DNA of 64,000 nt from QHVT01 sp036399015 (GTDB lineage: Bacteria > Acidobacteriota > Thermoanaerobaculia > Gp7-AA8). Location of the stretch: NCBI GenBank assembly GCA_036399015.1, contig DASWNW010000093.1, forward strand, positions 124,001 to 188,000, written 5' to 3'. Positions 44,636 through 53,913 of the stretch are shown here, piece by piece. Both the position numbers and the translations under genes were made by a program. Positions within the stretch are counted from its first letter, which is position 1, and each line of letters starts with the position of its first letter. The notes beneath the pieces were generated by a model. That model made no database searches and had not been told where the DNA came from. It saw only the letters and a list, made by a program, of their open reading frames with translations.

Positions 44636-45643
44636 ATGCTACACGGAAAGATCTACGACAGCATCACGGAGCTCATCGGAAACACGCCGCTGGTGCGGCT
44701 GAACAAAATCGTCCCCGAGGGCGTGGCCGAGGTCGTGGTCAAGCTCGAGTCGTTCAACCCGCTCTCGTCGGTTAAGGACCGCATCGCCATCTCCATGATC
44801 GAGGAAGGGGAGCGCTCCGGCGAGCTGCGCCCCGGCTCGACCATCGTCGAGTCGACCAGCGGCAACACCGGCATCGGCCTCGCCTTCGTCGCGGCCGCCA
44901 AGGGCTACAAGTGCGCGATCTTCATGCCCGACTCGATGTCCTCCGAGCGCCGCAAGCTGCTCCAGGCGCTCGGCGCGGAGCTCTTTCTCACTCCCGCCCC
45001 GCTGGGCATCAAGGAGGCGCAGCGCCAGGCCGATGAATTCGTCGCCAGGACTCCCGGCGCCTGGCTCTCCCGCCAGTTCGACAATCCCGCGAACATCAAG
45101 ATCCATCGCGAGACGACCGCGCGCGAGGTGCTCGCCGATACCGGCGGGAAGCTCGACGGCTTCGTGGCCGGCGTCGGTACCGGCGGCACCGTCAGCGGCG
45201 TCGGCGAGGTGTTGAAGCAGGAGGCGCCGCACGTGCTCATCGGCGCGGTGGAGCCGGTCGAGTCGCCGGTGCTCCGCGGCGGTACCCACAGTCCGCACAA
45301 GATCCAGGGCATCGGCGCCGGCATCATCCCGGCCATCTACCGCGCCGACGTCGTCGACCGCATCTACGACGCCGCGTACGACGACGCCGTGAGCTACGCG
45401 CGCCGTCTGGCGAAGGAAGAGGGGATTTTCGTCGGCATCTCCTCGGGCGCCGTGGTCTGGGCCGCGATCGAGCTGGCGAAGGAGCTCGGCCCCGGCAAGC
45501 GCGTCGTGGCGGTGCTGGCCAGCACCGGCGAGCGTTACCTCTCCACGCCGCTCTTCGAGTACACCGACCTCGTGAATCAGCCGGCGACCACGCCGCAGAT
45601 GCTCGCGGAACAGCAGGCGGCGGCCGCGGCGCAGGCCCGCTAG
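44636..45643 (+). CDS. cysK: Cysteine synthase A (O-acetylserine sulfhydrylase)
   Basis: 335 residues with an AAAGGAG site. PLP-dependent beta-replacement enzyme making Cys from O-acetylserine and sulfide. The PLP Lys is in NPLSSVKDRIA, the substrate loop is ESTSGNTGIG, the phosphate-binding loop is GVGTGGTVSG and the ring-contact Ser is in GISSGAV. The C-terminal tail of about 25 residues (QPATTPQMLAEQQAAAAAQA) is longer than usual and low-complexity. Its TAG overlaps the convergent Spy-like gene by 4 bp. Confidence 0.96.
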   Translation: MLHGKIYDSITELIGNTPLVRLNKIVPEGVAEVVVKLESFNPLSSVKDRIAISMIEEGERSGELRPGSTIVESTSGNTGIGLAFVAAAKGYKCAIFMPDSMSSERRKLLQALGAELFLTPAPLGIKEAQRQADEFVARTPGAWLSRQFDNPANIKIHRETTAREVLADTGGKLDGFVAGVGTGGTVSGVGEVLKQEAPHVLIGAVEPVESPVLRGGTHSPHKIQGIGAGIIPAIYRADVVDRIYDAAYDDAVSYARRLAKEEGIFVGISSGAVVWAAIELAKELGPGKRVVAVLASTGERYLSTPLFEYTDLVNQPATTPQMLAEQQAAAAAQAR

Positions 45644-46032
45644 CGCGGCGGCGGCGGTGGCGGGTGGTGGCGGCCGAGGATCCGCATCCTCATCTTCTCG
45701 AATCGCGCGCGCTGCTCCGGGGTGAGCACGCGCGCGATCTCGTCGTTCGCCCGCTCCACCTCCGCCCGCACCTGCGGCCGGAACTGGCCCCACAGCGTGC
45801 CGATGTTCGCGTGGCGACGCCGCACGATCTCCTCCACCTGCTTCCGCTGCGCGTCCGTCAGGTCGAGGCGGCGGTCGAGCCGGTTGACGAGCGCGCGCGG
45901 GAAGCGCTCCGCCCCGGGGCCGCCGCCGTAGAGGATGTGCATGTGCGCGGCGAAGACGCCGGCGGCCATGCCGGCGCCGAACGTCACCAGCAGCACCGCG
46001 ATCGCGACGAGCTTCGTCTTAGTCGACGACAA
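45640..46032 (-). CDS. Spy/CnrX-like periplasmic metal-sensor-type protein with His/Pro tail
   Basis: 130 residues, apparently from a TTG at 46032 that overlaps the anti-sigma gene by 14 bp. A single membrane helix (KLVAIAVLLVTFGAGMAAGV) is followed by the helical Spy/ZraP/CnrX-type domain with the LTDAQRKQVEEIV and LTPEQRARFEKM repeats, and a metal-ligand-rich tail (RILGRHHPPPPPPR). HMHIL near the membrane could add ligands. In CnrYXH, CnrX is the metal sensor acting on the anti-sigma factor. Last gene of the set 47306-45640. Confidence 0.82.
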   Translation of the reverse strand: MSSTKTKLVAIAVLLVTFGAGMAAGVFAAHMHILYGGGPGAERFPRALVNRLDRRLDLTDAQRKQVEEIVRRRHANIGTLWGQFRPQVRAEVERANDEIARVLTPEQRARFEKMRMRILGRHHPPPPPPR

Positions 46033-46312
46033 CGTAGGTCTCTCCTCCGGTCGTGACCTCGAGCGTGCTGTCGCCGAGCGCCGGCTCGTAGCGGACCACG
46101 CTCAATCCGAGGGCTGCGGCGAGGGCGACGGCGGCGGCGGTGGCGGCGAGAGGGCGGAACCAGGCGGCGAGGAGCTCGACGACCGTCGGCTTCGGCGCGA
46201 TCCGCTCCTGAATGCGCGCACGGATGCGCGCGAGCGTCTGCTCGTCCGGCTGGCGGCGCAGCGGGCGCGCGTCCACGCGCAATCGCTCGAAGAACTTGTC
46301 GTCGTCAGTCAT
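46019..46312 (-). CDS. Putative anti-sigma factor (single-pass membrane protein)
   Basis: 97 residues: a charged cytoplasmic N-terminal half (FFERLRVDARPLRRQPDEQT, IRARIQERIA), one transmembrane helix (LAATAAAVALAAALGLSVV) and a short periplasmic end (GGETYVVVD). The size, topology and an 8-bp overlap with the ECF sigma gene match small anti-sigma proteins of the CnrY type. No zinc-binding HxxxCxxC is present. It would hold the sigma factor inactive until a periplasmic signal arrives. Confidence 0.8.
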   Translation of the reverse strand: MTDDDKFFERLRVDARPLRRQPDEQTLARIRARIQERIAPKPTVVELLAAWFRPLAATAAAVALAAALGLSVVRYEPALGDSTLEVTTGGETYVVVD

Positions 46313-46856
46313 ACAGGTCCGCCAGGTTCTCCTTCAGCTTCTTCCTCGCCAGCGACAGGTGCGAGCGTACCGTCCCCTCGGCGAGCCCGGTCACGGCGGC
46401 GATCTCGCCATGCTCGAGCTCCTCGATCAGATGCAAGCGTGCCACGATCCGCTGCATCCCGGGGAGTGCCTCCAGCGCGAGGTCGATCCGCCGCGCGATC
46501 TCGCCGCTCATCGCCGGCAGCTCGGCGCCGTCGCGGCGGGGAGCGGGGGCGGAGTCGGCGAGTTCCTCGTGCCGGAACTTCCTGCGGTGCTTCAGCACGT
46601 CAAGCGCGGCGTTCGTGACGATGCGGCAGACCCACGGCCCGAACGGCTCGCCGCCGCGAAAGCGCCCGATGTTCTGGAACGCCTTCACGAATGCCTCCTG
46701 CGCCAGATCCTCGGCGTCGTTCGCGTTGCGCACCAGGCTGTAGGCGAGGGAGACGACCCTCCCGAGATCGCGGGAGACGAGGTAGTCGTACGCGCCGGCA
46801 TCGCCGGCCTGCACGCGCGCGATCGCGTCTCGCTCGAGAGGGTCGTCAGGCGCCAC
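46305..46856 (-). CDS. ECF sigma factor (RpoE/CnrH-like)
   Basis: 183 residues from GTG 46856. Region 2 is clear (AYSLVRNANDAEDLAQEAFV, GPWVCRIVTNAALDVLKHR) and region 4 reads LIEELEHGEIAAVTGLAEGT followed by VRSHLSLARKKLKENL. It directs RNA polymerase to stress promoters, probably including one upstream of its own operon. It starts 3 bp after the stop of the upstream Spy-like gene and overlaps the anti-sigma gene by 8 bp. Confidence 0.95.
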   Translation of the reverse strand: MAPDDPLERDAIARVQAGDAGAYDYLVSRDLGRVVSLAYSLVRNANDAEDLAQEAFVKAFQNIGRFRGGEPFGPWVCRIVTNAALDVLKHRRKFRHEELADSAPAPRRDGAELPAMSGEIARRIDLALEALPGMQRIVARLHLIEELEHGEIAAVTGLAEGTVRSHLSLARKKLKENLADLYD

Positions 46857-46859
46857 ACG

Positions 46860-47306
46860 TCAGTTCCCGTGGCGATTCTCTCGCTCGGCGATGATCCGCG
46901 CGAGCTCGGTCCGCTGCTCGGGCGTCAGGACGTTGAGCGCCTTCGAGGCGGCGCGCAGCATGTTCGCCTTCAGCGCCCGCTCCGCGGCATCCTGCTGATC
47001 GAGCACCGTCTGCGCGCCGGCGACGTCGTTCGGATTCTCGATCAGCGTCTTCGCCACCGACAGGAATCCGCCGTGGAGCTGCTCGCGATACTGCTTGTTC
47101 TCGTCGCGCGCCTCCATGAAGATCCCGTGGATCTGCGTCTTCTGCGCCTTCGTCAGGTCGAGGTCGTCGGCGACCGCGTGCAGATGGCCGAAGAAGCCGC
47201 CGAAGCCGTGATGCCCTTCGCCGCTCATGTGGCGTCCCGGCCCGGCGTAGAGCGCCGCTCCGGCGATGGTGACGAGCAGTGTGATGACGATCAGTCTCTT
47301 TCTCAT
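46860..47306 (-). CDS. Spy/CpxP-family periplasmic protein with His-rich N-terminus
   Basis: 148 residues with a signal peptide (MRKRLIVITLLVTIAGAALYA). The mature N-terminus is His/Gly-rich (GRHMSGEGHHGFGGFFGHLH), suitable for metal binding. The body has the two LTxxQ-type repeats of Spy/CpxP proteins (LTKAQKTQIHGIF, LTPEQRTELARII). Such proteins are periplasmic chaperones or metal-binding accessory proteins. It is first in the sigma/anti-sigma/Spy set and probably a target as well as a member of that regulon. Divergent from 47396. Confidence 0.9.
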   Translation of the reverse strand: MRKRLIVITLLVTIAGAALYAGPGRHMSGEGHHGFGGFFGHLHAVADDLDLTKAQKTQIHGIFMEARDENKQYREQLHGGFLSVAKTLIENPNDVAGAQTVLDQQDAAERALKANMLRAASKALNVLTPEQRTELARIIAERENRHGN

Positions 47307-47348
47307 GTCGTTTCTCCTTGCCTGTAGTACGACTGAGAGACGCGGCTG

Positions 47349-47379
47349 TTGAAGGTCTCGTTTACGTGCGCCGTATAAT
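47349..47379 (+). promoter_or_regulatory. Sigma-70-type promoter for the gene at 47396
   Basis: TATAAT at 47374-47379 is a perfect -10 hexamer. TTGAAG at 47349-47354 is a possible -35 with a long 19-bp spacer. The transcript would start about 10 bp before the ATG at 47396, giving a very short leader. Confidence 0.5.
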
Positions 47380-47395
47380 CCCCGGCATTCTTCCC

Positions 47396-48679
47396 ATGCG
47401 ACCCCGCCACCTCGCGCTGATCCTCGCCGCCTCGCTCGCGGCCACCGCCGCCTTCGCCCAGCAGGCGCTCGTCTGCGCCGTCCCTGCCGGCCGCACGTGC
47501 GACACGTTTCATTTCCACGTCGCGGTCTACCGCCCCGACTCGAAGCAGTTCGTCGAGGTCGCGGGGATCAATCAGTTCGCGAACCAGGCGGCCTGTGACC
47601 GCGCGCGCGACCTGCACATCGCCACGAACGCAAAGGCGGTCGATTACCTCCGCGGGATCAAGAAGCAGTACGAGGCCGACCGCGTCGGCCCCTGCCACTG
47701 CGACATGACCGCCGAAAAGGCGGCGCCGAGCTTCCTCACCGACGTCCAGCGCACGCAGCAACTGCGGCTGGTCGAGGAGGTGCGCCTCCGCCTTCGCGAG
47801 CGGCTGCTCGACGAGAAGCTGACCACCGACTCCGAGATCGTCCGCGGACTCTGGTCCGATCCGCCGTCGACGCCGCAACTCAGCCTCCCGAAGCTCGCGC
47901 CGATGCCGCAGACCGGGCAGGCGGCCGTGCTCACCGCGCCGGAAGACCTGCGGCCGACGAAGACGATCGACACCTCGAAGCCGACGATGGCGGCGATGGA
48001 CCTGCCGCTGATCGACCTCGCCGCCCCTCCGCCTCCGCCTGCACCAGAGACAGCGATCGCTGAAACGATCCCGCCTCCGGAGGTGGAGCCCGCTCCACCT
48101 GACGCGCCCGTGGTCGAAGAGGTCGTCGCCGCTCCGCTCGTGCCGGAGCCGGTCGCGCCGGAAGTGGCGATCGAGAGCACCGTCCCCGAGGAAGACATGC
48201 AGTCGGCGCAGGAGACGGCGGAGCGCTTCGTCGAGTACGAGAAGCAGCGCATCCAGAACGTCCTCCGCGCGTCGTCCGCGATCGAAGACGAGGCGGTGAA
48301 GTCGAAGATCTTCGAGGCCTGCATGCAGCGCATCCAGTTGCTCTCGAACCTCCGCCTGCTCATCGAGGGCTCCGGCATGCGCAGCCGTCTCGCCGCCGCC
48401 GCCCGCGAGGCGAACGACGAGCCCGCCCGCCTCGCCCTCGCCGCCCGCCTCTTCGGCGAGGACGTGAAGCGGCACTGGGCTCCCCGCGACGCAGCCGACG
48501 TGATCTTCGAAGTCGACCCCCAGGTGGCCGCCGAGCCGGAGCGCGCCTTGCGCGACACCACCGGCTCCGTCTCGACCGAGCAGAAAAAGCGGGCGCTCTA
48601 CCTCGTGCTCACCCGCACCCAGCCCACCGAGGGGCAGTTGCTGTGGTTGTCGTCGGTGGTGGAGGGCTTTCTACGATGA
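47396..48679 (+). CDS. Secreted Pro-rich protein of unknown function
   Basis: 427 residues from ATG 47396, where a signal peptide starts (MRPRHLALILAASLAATAAFAQ). The N-terminal domain (about 23-110) has four Cys (LVCAVPAGRTCDTF, ACDRARDL, GPCHCD) and may be disulfide-bonded. A Pro/Ala-rich linker (about 205-270) leads to a helical C-terminal half (YEKQRIQNVLRASSAIEDEA, MRSRLAAAAREANDEPARLA). No family recognised. The stop overlaps the start of the next gene by 4 bp, so the two are coupled. Confidence 0.82.
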   Translation: MRPRHLALILAASLAATAAFAQQALVCAVPAGRTCDTFHFHVAVYRPDSKQFVEVAGINQFANQAACDRARDLHIATNAKAVDYLRGIKKQYEADRVGPCHCDMTAEKAAPSFLTDVQRTQQLRLVEEVRLRLRERLLDEKLTTDSEIVRGLWSDPPSTPQLSLPKLAPMPQTGQAAVLTAPEDLRPTKTIDTSKPTMAAMDLPLIDLAAPPPPPAPETAIAETIPPPEVEPAPPDAPVVEEVVAAPLVPEPVAPEVAIESTVPEEDMQSAQETAERFVEYEKQRIQNVLRASSAIEDEAVKSKIFEACMQRIQLLSNLRLLIEGSGMRSRLAAAAREANDEPARLALAARLFGEDVKRHWAPRDAADVIFEVDPQVAAEPERALRDTTGSVSTEQKKRALYLVLTRTQPTEGQLLWLSSVVEGFLR

Positions 48680-48776
48680 ATGAAGAATTTCGAATTTCGA
48701 ATGAAGAACCCTCGAGCGCTCGCCCTCGCCGCCGTTCTTCATTCGCAATTCTTCATTCGAAATTCTTCATTCTGCT
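48676..48776. repeat. AT-richer mirrored array overlapping a start codon
   Basis: The left arm has GAATGAAGAATTTCGAA-type units repeated (48676-48710). The right arm (about 48735-48776) has their reverse complement, TTCTTCATTCGCAATTCTTC and then ATTCGAAATTCTTCATTC. The array supplies the start codon and first residues of the TPR protein and the stop codon of the gene before it. Confidence 0.8.
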
Positions 48777-50385
48777 TCTGCTCGCGTTCACTCTCACCGC
48801 CCAGGAACCCCCCGCGCCCCCCTCACCCACCGAGGAAGAGTTCACCCGCGCCGTCTTCTTCGGGAAAAAGTTCGCCGACATGGCGGATTACGCCTCCGCC
48901 TTCGAGCACCTCGCCAAGGCCGACGCCATCAAGCCCGACCAGCCGGCGGTGCTGTACAACATGGGCGTCGTCCTGGCGCGCGCGGGGCGCTACTCCGAGG
49001 CGCAGGTGAAGGTCGACCGCTACCTGCAGCTCTTCCCCGCGGGGGACGAGAAGCCGAACGTCCAGAAGCTGCAGCTCGAGCTCGAGTTCCAGCGCGAGCT
49101 GCAGAAGAAACGGCAGGCCGACCAGGAGTACGGCGACCTCTTCAACCGCGCGAAGTTCCTCTACGGCCGCGCGGAGCTGGCGGAGTCGCTGAAGGCGTTC
49201 CAGCAGGCGGAGCAGCTCCGTCCCACCGACGCCGCGGTGGTCTACAACCAGGCGCTGGTCTACGAGAAGCAGGGCGACTACGCGAAGGCGGTCGAGCGTT
49301 TCCGCCGCTACGCGGAGCTGGAGACCGACGCCGACGCCCGCGCCCGCATCGACGAACGGGTGTTCGAGCTGCAGCGCGAGCTGGACGACATGCGCACCAG
49401 GATCGTCTGCTCCTTCTGCGGCCGCAAGCTGCCACAGGGTGCCACCTGGTGCGAGCGCTGCTGGCATGGGCCTTACCTCGTGAAGCAGCCGGTCTGGAGC
49501 TCGCGCGCCTGCGTCGAGGGCTCCTCGGCCACACGCGCGACGTACTACGCCGACGACCGCTTCCACCGCAACGACATCCTCCCCTGCATGTTCAAGGAAG
49601 GGACGATGCTGGAGTCGCTCCGCTACTCGCCGGTGCGGCAGCGCGAGATCCGCGACGCGCGGCGTGCTGAAGGCTGGACGTTCGCGAACGACATGCTGCA
49701 GGGCTGGAGCGACAAGCAGGGCAACCAGATCCGCTTCGTCCAGGGGCCCGATTACCTCGAGAAGATCACCTCCTCCTCCGGCGGCGAGATCCTCACCTAC
49801 GTCGCCCATCCCGGCGGCGAGGGCATCTGGCTCCTCGATCGCGAAGACCTCGTCATCGACGCGCAGCGCTACACGAGCCGCTATACGTTCGATGCCTCCG
49901 GCCGCGTCGCGCGCCAGCAGGTCGACTACCAGAACACCGCCGCCTGCAATCACCTCATCTCCATGACCGCCGACTACACCTACTCCGGCGACGCCCTCTC
50001 CACGGTCGCGATCCGCGGCGGCTACGAGGGCTACCAGGCCGAGGGGAAGCCGAAGACCGAGTGGACGGCGAACGTCGCCTATACCTACGATGAGAAGGCG
50101 CGCGTGGCGAAGGAAGAGCTGGCGGTGACGTCGTTCAACAAGACGTACGAGATGAAGGCGCACGGCCAGTTGCGCGACGATCTCGAGCGCCTCTATCCGA
50201 CCATGCGCGTGAAGCGGCCGATCGAGAACGCGCAGCGCAGCGGCGACCTCTGCGCCAGCGCCGGCGCGCAGACGCTCGCCAACCAGATCGACCTCCGCCC
50301 CTTCTACCTGATGTCCCCCAACCTCGCCATCGCGCTGGACCGGGGGATCACGAAGGCGGTGGTGACGTTCACCTATCCGCCGTAG
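48676..50385 (+). CDS. Secreted TPR protein with zinc-ribbon-like CxxC pair
   Basis: 569 residues from the ATG that overlaps the previous stop (ATGA). The first 40 residues are encoded by an AT-richer repeat element; a signal-like helix (FFILLLLAFTLTAQEPPAP) follows. TPR repeats occupy about 55-235 (EHLAKADAIKPDQPAVLYNM, KAFQQAEQLRPTDAAVVYNQ). A four-Cys knuckle CSFCGRKLPQGATWCERC spans Cys245-Cys262, unusual in an exported protein. The C-terminal half has YD/RHS-like beta phrases (YTFDASGRVARQQVDYQN, VAYTYDEKARVAKEEL). Overall function unknown; perhaps an envelope scaffold. Confidence 0.82.
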   Translation: MNEEFRISNEEPSSARPRRRSSFAILHSKFFILLLLAFTLTAQEPPAPPSPTEEEFTRAVFFGKKFADMADYASAFEHLAKADAIKPDQPAVLYNMGVVLARAGRYSEAQVKVDRYLQLFPAGDEKPNVQKLQLELEFQRELQKKRQADQEYGDLFNRAKFLYGRAELAESLKAFQQAEQLRPTDAAVVYNQALVYEKQGDYAKAVERFRRYAELETDADARARIDERVFELQRELDDMRTRIVCSFCGRKLPQGATWCERCWHGPYLVKQPVWSSRACVEGSSATRATYYADDRFHRNDILPCMFKEGTMLESLRYSPVRQREIRDARRAEGWTFANDMLQGWSDKQGNQIRFVQGPDYLEKITSSSGGEILTYVAHPGGEGIWLLDREDLVIDAQRYTSRYTFDASGRVARQQVDYQNTAACNHLISMTADYTYSGDALSTVAIRGGYEGYQAEGKPKTEWTANVAYTYDEKARVAKEELAVTSFNKTYEMKAHGQLRDDLERLYPTMRVKRPIENAQRSGDLCASAGAQTLANQIDLRPFYLMSPNLAIALDRGITKAVVTFTYPP

Positions 50386-50390
50386 GTCGG

Positions 50391-50480
50391 GCGACGGGCT
50401 GAGAGCCCGTCGCTCCAGAGGGACCGGGCAGGAGCCGAAGACCCTCGTCCCCCCTGGAGAGCCGGGCTCTCAGCCCGGCT
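50391..50480. repeat. REP-like paired-hairpin element, intergenic copy
   Basis: Left hairpin 50392-50412 (CGACGGGCT, loop GAG, AGCCCGTCG) is followed by GCTCCAG. After about 45 bp come CTGGAG and the right hairpin 50460-50480 (AGCCGGGCT, loop CTC, AGCCCGGCT). Same family as 5542-5644; the left hairpin sequence is identical apart from the loop. It lies between two convergent stops, where it could act as a terminator. Confidence 0.9.
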
Positions 50481-50485
50481 GGCGG

Positions 50486-51043
50486 TCAGATCCTCTTCCG
50501 CGCGGCCGAGTCGGCGATCAGCCGTTCCAGCCGCCGCGCGCGCGTCGCCTCCTGCTTCGCGCTCATCACCCAGAAAGTAGCCAGCTTCCGGTACGACGGC
50601 GGCTGCTGCTCGAAAAACGCCCACGCCTTCTTCTTCGCGCGGAACTGCCGCTCGATCTCGGGCGAGAACACCTCCGCCGTCTCCCGCTCGAACGAGTATT
50701 TCTGCGTCTTCAACGGATCGCGCGCGTCGAACGCCGCCTGTCCAGACGGCGCGACGAGACCGAGCTCCTGCAGCTCCCCGAAGCGCTTCGTGTTGACCGC
50801 GCTCCAGTAGCTGTTCTTCCTCCGCGGCGTGAAGCGCTGCATGTAGCTGGTCTCGTCGATCCGCTTCCGCACGCCGTCGATCCAGCCGAAGCAGAGCGCC
50901 TCGTCGAGCGCCTCGCGGTAGGTGAGCCCGCCGCGACCCGACGCCTTGTTGTACATGCCGACGAACAACTCCGTTGCCTTGTCGTGGTTCTTCTCCAGCC
51001 ACTTCCGGAACGCCTTCCGCGACTCGAAGAACTGCACGCTCAC
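50486..51043 (-). CDS. YdeI/OmpD-associated family protein
   Basis: 185 residues from a GTG at 51043 that overlaps the CDF exporter stop (GTGA); a GTG 6 bp later is an alternative. Family markers are AFRKWLEKNHDKATELFVGM, LTYREALDEALCFGWIDGVR and DETSYMQRFTPRRKNSYWSA. The C-terminal AFFEQQPPSYRKLATFWVMS with a basic end is typical. Family members are annotated as bacteriocin-protection or peptide-resistance proteins, but the molecular role is uncertain. Coupled to the cation exporter upstream. Confidence 0.93.
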   Translation of the reverse strand: MSVQFFESRKAFRKWLEKNHDKATELFVGMYNKASGRGGLTYREALDEALCFGWIDGVRKRIDETSYMQRFTPRRKNSYWSAVNTKRFGELQELGLVAPSGQAAFDARDPLKTQKYSFERETAEVFSPEIERQFRAKKKAWAFFEQQPPSYRKLATFWVMSAKQEATRARRLERLIADSAARKRI

Positions 51044-51966
51044 CCGTGCCGCTCTTTCCGGAACGGCACGCAGTACGGGTCGCCCACCGCGCATTCGGCG
51101 AACTCGAACTGGATGGTGGTGTGGACGATTCGGTAGTCGCGCGCGAGCATGGCGTTGATCTCTTCCAGGAGGCCGGCGGTGTTCTTCACCGGCACGTCGC
51201 CCACCATGAGGTGGCACGACAGCGCGGGGCTGGAGGGGCCGAGCGCCCAGATGTGCAGGTGATGCACGCCCTGGACGCCTTCGATTCCGCCGAGCGCGCG
51301 GGTCACGGCGTCGGGATCGATGCCGGAAGGCGTTCCTTCGAGCAGGAGGTTCATCGACTCCCGCAGCACGCCGTAGCTGCTCCAGAGGATGAGGAGGCCG
51401 ATGAGGATCGACACGACCGCGTCCCACTTCGTTGACCCGGTGAGGCGGATCAGCACCGCCGCCACGATGATGCCGGCCGACGAGACGGCGTCACCCACCA
51501 TGTGCACGAACGCGCCGCGGACGTTCACGTCCTCCCGGCTCTCGTGGTGGATCGAGATGGCGGTGCCGGCGTTCACCAGCAGCGCGACGGCGGCGGCCAC
51601 CAGCATCGCCAGCGTGTGCACCTCCTGCGGCTGCTGCAGCCGTTCCCACGACTCCCGGAAGAGGAAGACGGTGAACGCCGCCAAAAGGCCGGCGTTGATG
51701 AAGGCCGCCAGGATGCCGGCGCGCTGGTAGCCGAACGACTTCTGGTGCGTCGGCTCGCGCAGCTCCAGGCGCACCGCGACGAGCGCGATGACGAGTGCGG
51801 CGGCGTCGGTGAGGTTGTGCAGCGCGTCGCCGATCAGGGCGAGCGAGCCGGCGTAGAGGCCGGCGGCGATCTCGGCGATCACCACCAGCACGTTCGCCAC
51901 CGTGGCGATCGTCAGTTTTCGGGAGACGGAGGCGTGGTGGTGATGGTGATGATGCCCGTGACCCAT
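51040..51966 (-). CDS. Cation diffusion facilitator (CDF) metal exporter
   Basis: 308 residues. A His cluster at the very start (HGHHHHHHH) is followed by six transmembrane helices. The metal-site motifs HNLTD in helix II and HMVGD in helix V are the HxxxD pairs of zinc-type CDF proteins. The cytoplasmic C-terminal domain (HHLHIWALGPSSPALSCHLM) has further His. It exports Zn(II) or a similar ion by proton antiport. It follows purE by 7 bp on the same strand. Confidence 0.96.
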   Translation of the reverse strand: MGHGHHHHHHHASVSRKLTIATVANVLVVIAEIAAGLYAGSLALIGDALHNLTDAAALVIALVAVRLELREPTHQKSFGYQRAGILAAFINAGLLAAFTVFLFRESWERLQQPQEVHTLAMLVAAAVALLVNAGTAISIHHESREDVNVRGAFVHMVGDAVSSAGIIVAAVLIRLTGSTKWDAVVSILIGLLILWSSYGVLRESMNLLLEGTPSGIDPDAVTRALGGIEGVQGVHHLHIWALGPSSPALSCHLMVGDVPVKNTAGLLEEINAMLARDYRIVHTTIQFEFAECAVGDPYCVPFRKERHG

Positions 51967-51973
51967 CGGACCG

Positions 51974-52464
51974 TCACCGTGTCGACTTTTCCACCTTCTT
52001 CGACTTTGCCGCCACCTGCTCTGCCATCGACGCCCTCTGCGCCTTCAGCTTCGCTGCCAGCTCGGGATTGCCCGTGGCGATGATCTGCGTCGCGAGGATG
52101 CCGGCGTTGCGCGCGCCGCCGATCGCCACCGACGCCACCGGGATGCCGGGAGGCATCTGCACGATCGCGTACAGGGCATCGAGCCCCTGCAACGCGCCGC
52201 TGGCCAGCGGGACGCCGATCACCGGACGCGTCGTGAACGAGGCCACGACGCCCGGGAGGTGGGCGGCCATGCCGGCGCCGGCGATGAAGACGGCGCAGCC
52301 GTTCGCCTCCGCGTCGGTGATGATCTGCTTCGCCCGCTCCGGGCTGCGGTGCGCCGAGGCGACGGCGAATTCGTACGGGATCCCCGCTTCGTCGAGTGCC
52401 GCGGCGGCCTGAGACATGACCTCCGCGTCGGAGTCGCTGCCCATGATGATCTGTACCCAGGGTG

Positions 52465-52468
<4 letters not shown>
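51974..52468 (-). CDS. purE: N5-carboxyaminoimidazole ribonucleotide mutase
   Basis: 164 residues. PurE class I: GSDSDAEVMSQAAAALDEAG, the SAHRSPE active-site loop (His) and GAGMAAHLPGVVAS, ending in GGARNAGILATQIIA. It moves the carboxyl group of N5-CAIR to give CAIR in purine synthesis. Class I PurE needs a PurK partner, which is not in the window. The start overlaps the purD stop by 4 bp. Confidence 0.97.
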
Positions 52469-53745
<1,277 letters not shown>

Positions 53746-53767
53746 GTTCCGTGGATTGTAGCAGTTA

Positions 53768-53857
53768 GGTTGTCGGTTCTCGGTTGTCAGTTGTCCGTGG
53801 CTTTTCGCCAGCAGCCAGGATCCCGCAGACAACCGACAACGGACAACCGACAACGGG
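53768..53857. repeat. Mirrored heptamer array (unit GGTTGTC / GACAACC)
   Basis: The left arm GGTTGTCGGTTCTCGGTTGT (from 53768, continuing CAGTTGTCC) and the right arm GACAACCGACAACGGACAAC (from 53828) are inverted, separated by about 30 bp. Period 7. It lies in the promoter region between divergent purD and the ECF sigma gene. Confidence 0.85.
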
Positions 53858-53913
53858 TGGAAGTCCCCGGCTCCCCCTAGACGTTTCCCAACCGGCCCCC
53901 GTACTAACTGGCA

